From Euptelea pleiosperma (Eukaryota; Streptophyta; Magnoliopsida; Ranunculales; Eupteleaceae): a DNA stretch of 64,000 bases. The stretch lies in NCBI GenBank assembly GCA_035048495.1, contig CM068541.1, positions 11,849,929 to 11,913,928 of the forward strand. Reading direction: 5' to 3'. The stretch's first letter is position 1. Every line of letters starts with the position of its first letter. The notes under the pieces are model-generated. The model saw nothing but the letters and a program-made list of their open reading frames with translations, did no database searches and was not told where the DNA came from. The position numbers were made by a program, and so were the translations under genes. Shown here piece after piece: positions 57,690 to 64,000 of the stretch.

Positions 57690-58562
57690 GGCCTCATCTT
57701 CTCGATTTGAAAAACCTACTTTTTTATCATTTCTTCATTGGCCCCACCTACATTACATCGTAAGGACCCCCAATTGACTTGTCAGGATAAAAAATAATAA
57801 GAACCTATTTGCTATCAGAGAATCCAAATGCAAGGTGAAAGAAAAATTCAATCTTCAAAACTCTCTCTCCCTCTCTCTCTCTCTCATGGACTTGTGGAGA
57901 CCCACCTAGCTTTGTCTGCCATTACAATTGTAAGCTTTTAAGAAAAACCCACATGCATTTAGTGTTTGTTTTGGTAATGGAAAGAGATTATTAGCTCTAT
58001 TGGAAGATATTTTAGTTTGTTTCATCAATTCTCAGTATAAATTCATGGAAGCATATAAAGATTCACCCAACAAATAATCCAAATAGGGAGTTTGAGAGCT
58101 TGAGCTATGTATTTCACTCTCTATTGATCTAATATAGTCTACTCTTTTATTTCACCAAGCCAAATTGGCCTCATCTTCTCAATTTGAAAAACCTACTCTT
58201 GTAGCATTTCTCCTACAAAAAATAATAAGAACCCATTTGCAATCAGAGAATCCAAATGCAATGTGAAAGAAAAAATCAATCTTCAGAATTCTCTCTTTTT
58301 GACTTTTGGAGACCCACCTAGCTTTGTCTGCCATTACAATTGTAAAGTTTAGAAGCAAAACCCACATGCATTTAGTGTTTCTTTTGGGAATGGAAAGAAT
58401 TTTTTAGGTCAGTTGGAAGAAATTTTAACTTGTGTTTCATCAATTGTCAGTTTGTATTCATGGAAACATATAAAGATTCACTCAACAAATAAGCCGAATC
58501 GAGAGTCTGAGTGCTTGAGCTGTGTATTTCACTGTCTCTTTTGATCTAATATAGTCTACTTC
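57690..58562. repeat. Direct duplication downstream of the CIPK12-like gene
   Basis: 57690-58148 and 58167-58562 align along their length: both start ggcctcatcttctc, pass through gacccacctagctttgtctg and ccattacaattgtaa, and end gatctaatatagtctact. The second copy lacks about 60 bp present in the first (around 57730-57785). They are adjacent and in the same orientation; neither encodes a protein. Confidence 0.82.
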
Positions 58563-58710
58563 AAGAGTAGGAATATCTATGTGAGATCTAACACAGAATA
58601 ACACAATGGAAACAAGAGAAAGAAAATTATATAAATATATGATATATGATACAAATGCCACAACAAAACAAAGAAAGGAACAAAAGAAAACATACTTCTT
58701 TCCCTCTTCT

Positions 58711-60075
58711 CTATTCTGTATCTGAAGGAAGAAGTGAGGTAGGAGATTCATCAAGCACAAGGTTCTGTAATCCGGGCTTCAATTCTCTATTACAAAAATC
58801 CTCATACTCTCCTCTGTCCCCTCCTTTCTTCTTAACCTCCACCACCCTTAGTGATGGCGTTAACTCGAATATCTCTGCTGCAATCGTTAAGGGCCCTTTC
58901 ACACCTTCTCTTGACCCCTCCAAGTTCACCCTACAATCCTTCTTCCTCACTGTGAAGCTAACCACTTTAGCAATCTCCTCCAATTTCGATACAATCTTCG
59001 AAACTGGAGCACCCGAAACAAACCTTGTGTCATCTCCTCCCTCTTCAAACAGCCCAGAGAGATCAAATCCAGGCGAAAATGATATAATGTCAAATGCATT
59101 TAAGCTTGCCGGTCTTGGTAACCCAAGAATTCGTTTTTGGCACTCCGAATCAGATTCTGACTCTGAAACGGACTGCTCCGATGAAGATTCTACATCCAAA
59201 TCTTCGATGTTACAGAACTGATCGTTCTCAATGTAGAATTTAATATGCTTAAATCCTTTCTTGAACCATTTGTTCTCCATAACTTGTGGAATTGTGATTC
59301 GAGTCTCCGGATTGGTGTCGAGGAGACGGGTGAGGAGACGAGTAAGTTCAGGGGAGAACCAGCGAGGGCACCGGAATTCGCCTTTGTAGATCTTCCTGTA
59401 CATCGACATGATGTTCTGATCATGGAAAGGAAGGTATCCAGCCATCAAAACAAAAAGAATCACACCGCAGGACCAAAGATCGACCTTCGCCGCCTCGTAG
59501 CCCTTTCGAGCTAGAACTTCGGGGGCAACGTAGGCCGGCGTTCCACAGAAAGTGTGGAACAGCCCGTCCTGCTTGATCTGATCTGATACAGCGCTCAGAC
59601 CGAAATCCGAGACCTTGAGATCACCGTTCTCGTCTAATAACAGGTTCTCTGGCTTAAGATCTCGGTGAAAAACCCCTCTCGCATGGCAGAATCCGACGGC
59701 CGAGATTAATTGCTGGAAATACTTCCTCGCGACTTCCTCTTTGAGCCGTCCTTTCGCCACTTTGTTAAAGAGCTCACCTCCTCTAACGTACTCCATCACG
59801 AAATAGATCTTCGCCTTCGTCGCCATGACTTCGAAGAGCTGAACGATGTTCGGATGACGAACGCGGCGTAAGATCGAGATCTCGCGTTTGATGTGAGCGA
59901 CCAAACCTCCTTTGAGGATTTTCTCCTTGTCGAGAACTTTGATCGCAACGCTCTCGCCAGATTTTACGTTTCTAGCATGGTAGACCTTCGCAAAAGTTCC
60001 ATGGCCAAGGAGCTTCCCAATCTCGTACCTTCCGAGCAGGAGCGCTTGACTTTCTTTCTTCTTCATATTCGCCAT
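58711..60075 (-). CDS. CIPK12-like: CBL-interacting protein kinase, CIPK12-like
   Basis: Single exon, 454 residues, ATG at 60075. Kinase domain about 17-271: GHGTFAKVY loop, Lys46, HRD 137-139, DFG 157-159, activation-loop Thr175 in [13 protein letters not shown] 184-186. The NAF/FISL motif [20 protein letters not shown] (about 320-339) binds CBL calcium sensors, and [20 protein letters not shown] starts the PPI module for PP2C binding. A Ser/Glu-rich linker ([16 protein letters not shown]) precedes NAF. The end SLLPSDTE is as in Arabidopsis CIPK12. It belongs to the intronless clade like the convergent CIPK20-like gene 10 kb away, but the two are different subgroups, so this is not a recent tandem duplicate. 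Role by family: calcium-triggered phosphorylation at membranes. ORF intact. Confidence 0.95.
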   Translation of the reverse strand: MANMKKKESQALLLGRYEIGKLLGHGTFAKVYHARNVKSGESVAIKVLDKEKILKGGLVAHIKREISILRRVRHPNIVQLFEVMATKAKIYFVMEYVRGGELFNKVAKGRLKEEVARKYFQQLISAVGFCHARGVFHRDLKPENLLLDENGDLKVSDFGLSAVSDQIKQDGLFHTFCGTPAYVAPEVLARKGYEAAKVDLWSCGVILFVLMAGYLPFHDQNIMSMYRKIYKGEFRCPRWFSPELTRLLTRLLDTNPETRITIPQVMENKWFKKGFKHIKFYIENDQFCNIEDLDVESSSEQSVSESESDSECQKRILGLPRPASLNAFDIISFSPGFDLSGLFEEGGDDTRFVSGAPVSKIVSKLEEIAKVVSFTVRKKDCRVNLEGSREGVKGPLTIAAEIFELTPSLRVVEVKKKGGDRGEYEDFCNRELKPGLQNLVLDESPTSLLPSDTE

Positions 60076-60494
60076 TGATAAACGTTTTTCAAGTTTTCAA
60101 ACCCTAGTTACGTATCTCTGCAAATACACCATTAAAGCTCTGGTTTGAGCTTTGTTTGTTTCAACCGTCAAGTTATGAATTATACGGGTTGTTGGCTAGT
60201 AGCCTAGTAAGAAGACAAGCGCTACAGAGTTTAAAAGACACACATTGAGAGAATTAACGGTGAATAGTGACGGTGACGGAATTAATAACGGTCCCGTTCG
60301 ACAGCTCGACAAAAGGGCAATGGTGCTTGTAAGTTTGTAACGGCTCTTTGGTCTTTATTTACTATAGAAAGAGTGGCTGAAATCTAGAGAGGACCTCAGA
60401 GCGACAGCGATTTCCAAACAACCGACTACCACGTGCAAGCTTCTCTTTTAAGTTTGCTGACCTGTACTGTAGTCCCCGGGGCCCGCATTTTTCC

Positions 60495-60871
60495 GAGAAA
60501 AACTTCTGTCAAAATGGGTTGTGACCGAAGCCGGTTACAACCCACAATACGAGCCACGTGACACATAATTAGAGGGCGTTGACCGTATGGATGTTTGGCC
60601 AGTCCCTTGTTGGGCTTAGAAACAAAAAATTAGCCTGATTAATTATTTATAACCATTTTGATCTTTGCACCCAAATAGCTCAAATTCCTGCGGTTAAAAT
60701 CAACCTATGAAAATAACTTCAATCCAATGCCTGTAAATTACTTATCGCTCTGATTTTTGGTTTATAGTCCACCGAGGGACTGGACAAACATCCATACGGT
60801 TAACGTCCCTAATAGTGTGCCAAGTGGCTTGTATTGTCAGTACTCGTTGTGACAGAAGTTTTATTTAGCCC
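60495..60871. repeat. Family A MITE upstream of the CIPK12-like gene
   Basis: Ends GAGAAAAACTTCTGTCAAAA and gtgacagaagttttattt, GAGCCACGTG on the left, core gaccgtatggatgtttggcc and its mirror. The flanks share GCCCGC..ATTTTTCC, longer than a 9-bp duplication and of unclear origin. Confidence 0.75.
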
Positions 60872-60907
60872 GCGAATTTTTCCCGTAGTCTCAATAAGTG
60901 TCCCACA

Positions 60908-61084
60908 AGTAAAACTTCTATCACACGAAAGTGTAAATCACACGATCACAAGCCAATGAGTTCTCGGCACGTACACAAGTGCTTTTGCAACGAGCAATGT
61001 GCTTTCCTGTTAAGTGTACGTGCCGAGAACTCATTGGCTGTGATTGTGTGATTTGCAATTCCATTGTGAGAGAAGTTTTACTCC
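60908..61084. repeat. Short MITE, 177 bp, perfect 9-bp TSD
   Basis: Flanked by TGTCCCACA at 60899-60907 and 61085-61093. Ends agtaaaacttctatcacacg and gtgagagaagttttactcc. The arms gccaatgagttctcggcacg and cgtgccgagaactcattggc pair almost perfectly, giving a long hairpin. The GAGTAAAACTT-type end is shared with families A and D, but there is no family A core. Confidence 0.88.
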
Positions 61085-61221
61085 TGTCCCACACGTAGGA
61101 GGCCACAGTTGTGTGTGGTCAAAGAATGATTGGGTCCGAGTATGTGTTCGGCGACCAATCTTATCAAGTAGACGGGAGATTGGACACAGAAATATTTTTA
61201 TCCTGGCTGTTATTGATCCAG

Positions 61222-61355
61222 GCGACGTCTTGGCACAACTAGTTAGGCAACACCTGTACTAAGGTTAATGTGGCCTAATTTTAAAAAGTAAGTACAGTTA
61301 AAGGGCCACCTTAACCTTAGGACAGGTGGCACTAAACTAGTGCCGGGACGCTTGA
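61222..61355. repeat. Short MITE of about 130 bp
   Basis: Inverted arms: cttggcacaactagtt...gtactaaggttaatgtggcc on the left, ggccaccttaaccttaggac ... aactagtgccgggacg on the right. Confidence 0.65.
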
Positions 61356-61482
61356 TAAAAAGCAGTGATCAAAAAAAAATCTCGGGGGAGATTGGATGAC
61401 CATGGATTTCTCATCACATTTATGATAATTTCGTCTTCGGATGTGCTTTTTATGGCTCTTTCATCTTCGGATGTGTTATTTA

Positions 61483-62400
61483 GCAGGGCTGGCAATGGAT
61501 CGTGTTCGAGTTGGATTGGTATTGATTTGGTACCGGGCCGATATGATCCAGTTGTTCCAAGTCCAATCCGATCCCACCCATTATGTATACATACTAGTAT
61601 GTGGCCCATGCCCACGGCACTGCTCGACAAAGCATTTGTCAAAATTGGGTGTGAGTGGCTAAGATCCACCATCTAGTTGGGGGATAAGATCTCGGCCATT
61701 CTTTATGAAGCCTATAAGAGGGGGAGACAACTTCCCTGATTTGTTATATAGACTAGTAGGTGGCTCGTGCCTATGGCACTCTTAACAAAACATTTGCCAA
61801 AATCAGATGTGAGTGACTTAGATCCACCATCCATTTGGGGTGATAAGATCTCGGCCATTCTTTGCGAAGCAGATTAGAGGGGAGGATAAGTGACTTCTTT
61901 GTGGGTGACCCGTGCCCTCGGCGCTCCCCTACAAAGCATTTCTCAAAATCGCATGTGAGTGGTCGAGATCCATAGTCCATGTGGGGGATAAGATCTCAGT
62001 CATCCTTTGCGAAGCCGATAAGAGGTGTATAAGTGGGGAGACAATTTCCCTGTTAAATTAATCCAACCGTCTAAATTTTATTTTATGTAAGGGTTGATAT
62101 GAGTCGTTGGATATATGAATCCTATAAGGGGAGACAAGTAGACAACCACTGTGTTTTGTTGTATAGATATAATACCTTTGGGCATATATTTAAATAATAT
62201 AAATAAATTTAAATACCTCCAGAAAATTAAATATATATCCATATAATTCATATTATATAGACAATATAGATATCGGATCGGAACAAGGTCAATTCGGCAT
62301 CGATCCGATAACAAAAAATAAAATTCAGGCTTGATTTTTTTGAACCGGATCAAATCGGATCTACGAGTCGATCTGATCCGATCCATTGCCAGCCCTACTA
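61483..62400. mobile_element. Element with GGGCTGGCAATGGATCG ends and internal tandem units
   Basis: Starts AGCAGGGCTGGCAATGGATC and ends GATCCATTGCCAGCCCTACT; the outer arms are filled with GGATCGGATC-type words. The centre holds three direct units (starts at about 61590, 61750, 61898; 146-160 bp each) sharing ggcact..aaagcatttg and gataagatctc..ccat. Related to the TAGGGGTGTCAAT-ended elements. No coding sequence. Confidence 0.65.
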
Positions 62401-62449
62401 TTTATGGTCTTGAATGTGAAACGTTAGGGGAACAAATTCACTGGCCTCG

Positions 62450-62580
62450 GGGGGCTTCAAATTTTGAAGTCCCCCTCCCAAAATGTCTGACAAGTACCCC
62501 TTGTTAACCACTAACCAAGGGCTTAACGCGGGTTGGATTAAGGGATTGGGGTAGGTGTCAGACATTTTGGGGGTAGAGTC
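62450..62580. repeat. Short MITE
   Basis: ccccctcccaaaatgtctga on one side and tcagacattttgggggtag on the other, with accaagg and taagg words between. Confidence 0.6.
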
Positions 62581-62619
62581 CACCTTTGGTCAACGAGGTG
62601 TTAGCAAAAACAATGCTCA

Positions 62620-63210
62620 ACGTTTTATGAGTCATTGAGACCAGGGACCGTTTGGGATGTTAGGCCCATGTCTAAGTGGACCTAAAGTCCAAATATAAGT
62701 CCGATTGGTGATTTCTCTCGTCATTGATTTGAGTTTTTGCTTGGGAATCGAGCATTATTTGGAGTACTAGATTTAAGGGCTAGAAATCACCAATACTCGC
62801 TATATATATTTTTGGTTGTACGTCTACGTCTACCTAGAGATGGGTCACCAATACTCGCTAAACTCTGGAAGAGTGTGCCACACGGGTCATACAAACATTA
62901 TTGAGTACTTTTGTTCAACACGTAGTCGGGCAAAGGAGCATTGGCTTAAGGGTCCAATTTTCTGAGCGTCCATGTGAGCCACACGTACAATCCGAGAGAC
63001 CACCGACTGCATGGACCTACAGTCCAAAAATAGCATGATTGATGATTTTTAACTGTTGGATTTTACTCCTGTTCATGGGTTGATTTTAAATTGTGGAATT
63101 CGAGCATTATTTGGTACACTCAAAAAACAATGGGCCAAATGTTCTTACGGTCAGTGGTCTCAAAGAGTGTCCACGTTGCTCGTACGGACGTCTGTCAGCC
63201 AAAAATGGAC
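62620..63210. repeat. Two degenerate family A copies
   Basis: About 62620-62900 and 62980-63200 carry fragments of the family core (gtgatttct, ttgggcattatttgg-like words, aacatcc/ggatgt) with decayed arms. No gene in this stretch. Confidence 0.5.
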
Positions 63211-63333
63211 TCCTCGGCATAATACATGATAGGGATGGGCCAAATATCCATACGGCCAGTGGTCTCACGGAGTGTCCACATGGCTATTCGTTGCAAGATA
63301 AACATCCACGTGACGGCACCTTCATGTCATGAC

Positions 63334-63968
63334 GAGTAAAACTTGGCCATGTCATCGAAGGAGATGACAGGGCAGCAGATCACAGCACGTGGATTTTGTA
63401 CCGGCGGACCACCTCGGCCTCACCACCCACGTACACAGGTGAGTGTTTTCGGAGTAAAACTTGTGTCACAAGATGTTGTGACTGAACACGGTCACAGCAC
63501 TCAATATGAGCCACGTGGTATACTATTAGAGGACGATGACTGTATGGATGTTTGGGCAGTCCCTCGGTGGACCGGTACACAAAAAATCAGCTTGATTAGT
63601 GATTTCTAACTGACTCTATTGAAGTTATTTTCACGGGTTGATTTTAACGGTAGAATTTGAGCATTATTGAGCGTTATTTGGGTGCAAAAATCCAAAGGTT
63701 TTAAATCACTAATCAGGCTGATTTTTGGTTTGTAGGTCCACCGAGGGACTGGTCAAACATCCATACGGTCAAAGACCTCTGATCGTGTGCCACGTGTCTC
63801 ATATTGAGTGCTGTGACCGTGTTCCGTCACAACATCTTGTGACAAGTTTTACTCGTGTTTTCGCAAAAAACACTCGAGTACTCACCTCGGTACATGTTTG
63901 GTGAGACCGTACAAAATCCACATGCCGAGATCTGCTGCCCTTGCATCCCGGTCATCAAAGTTTTATCC
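63334..63968. mobile_element. Family D MITE interrupted by a family A MITE
   Basis: Flanked by TGTCATGAC (63325-63333) and TGCCATGAC (63969-63977), 8 of 9 identical. Ends gagtaaaacttggccatgtc and atcaaagttttatcc match the empty copy at 41413-41674. The insert occupies the centre; without it the host is about 223 bp. Confidence 0.88.
63452..63854. repeat. Family A MITE nested in family D, perfect 9-bp TSD
   Basis: Flanked by GTGTTTTCG at 63443-63451 and 63855-63863. Ends GAGTAAAACTTGTGTCACAA and gtgacaagttttactc. Then gttgtgactgaacacggtca arms, CACGTGG at about 63512, cacgtgt at about 63792 and the family core. Confidence 0.9.
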
Positions 63969-64000
63969 TGCCATGACCAAAGACTTGTCAGCCTAAACCC

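Overview
This window is nuclear DNA of a flowering plant. The protein genes match land-plant families (Tubby-like F-box, LRR receptor pseudokinase, class II phospholipase A1, DOG1-domain protein, two CBL-interacting kinases). Introns have GT..AG borders, and the intergenic space is packed with plant-type transposon relics: Copia, LINE, solo LTR, TRIM, hAT and Mutator-like miniature elements. The species cannot be read from the sequence.

Genes, left to right: TLP7-like Tubby F-box protein (+, 4 exons, 4791-10070); MRH1/MDIS-type LRR receptor pseudokinase (+, 13 exons, 20430-26048); phospholipase A1-II (-, single exon, 28093-29346); DOG1-domain protein (-, single exon, 42687-43403); CIPK20-like kinase (+, single exon, 46971-48329); a small two-exon membrane-protein gene of 59 residues (-, 54030-54321); CIPK12-like kinase (-, single exon, 58711-60075). 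They do not form a visible cluster or pathway. The two CIPKs are convergent members of one family, about 10 kb apart. Several of the genes (CIPK, DOG1, TLP, PLA1) belong to families tied to stress, calcium or ABA responses, but that is family knowledge, not something the window proves.

The rest, more than half of the window, is a dense nest of small inverted-repeat elements. I group them as: family A (core CTGACCGTATGGATGTTT with GCCACGTGGC near both ends); family B (about 405 bp, ends reading GTAACAAGGTATACCTGA); family C (about 330-420 bp, filled with CCGTTATAACGG words, ends CAAGGTTTAAA); family D (ends GAGTAAAACTT, about 260 bp); family E (GCACCCCATTTGGGTGC ends); family F (TTTTAGTCGCACC ends, one copy carrying HSP70 pieces); family G (GAGCTACACCCATTTCTTAC ends). 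Many copies are bordered by 9-bp direct repeats that I could read directly: GTGTTTTCG, GGTATTTCC, GAAATATTT, TGTCCCACA, TGTGATAAA, TTAAATCAT, ATTAATATA and others. This fits Mutator-superfamily (MULE) derivatives. A hAT element with a perfect 8-bp repeat (CGTGTGCG) and a 383-bp TRIM retroelement with 84-bp LTRs are also clear.

The most unusual parts are: a 709-bp MULE-like element carrying an array of GGGCGTTT palindromes (38273-38981); nests in which target duplications give the order of insertion (10.9-11.9 kb, 29.6-31.6 kb, 36.8-37.6 kb, 63.3-64.0 kb); a set of miniature elements that share one core but carry different terminal arms; and a Pack-type element holding spliced-together pieces of a cytosolic HSP70 gene (3.2-3.9 kb). 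I found no bacterial-type system, CRISPR array, tRNA or rRNA gene.
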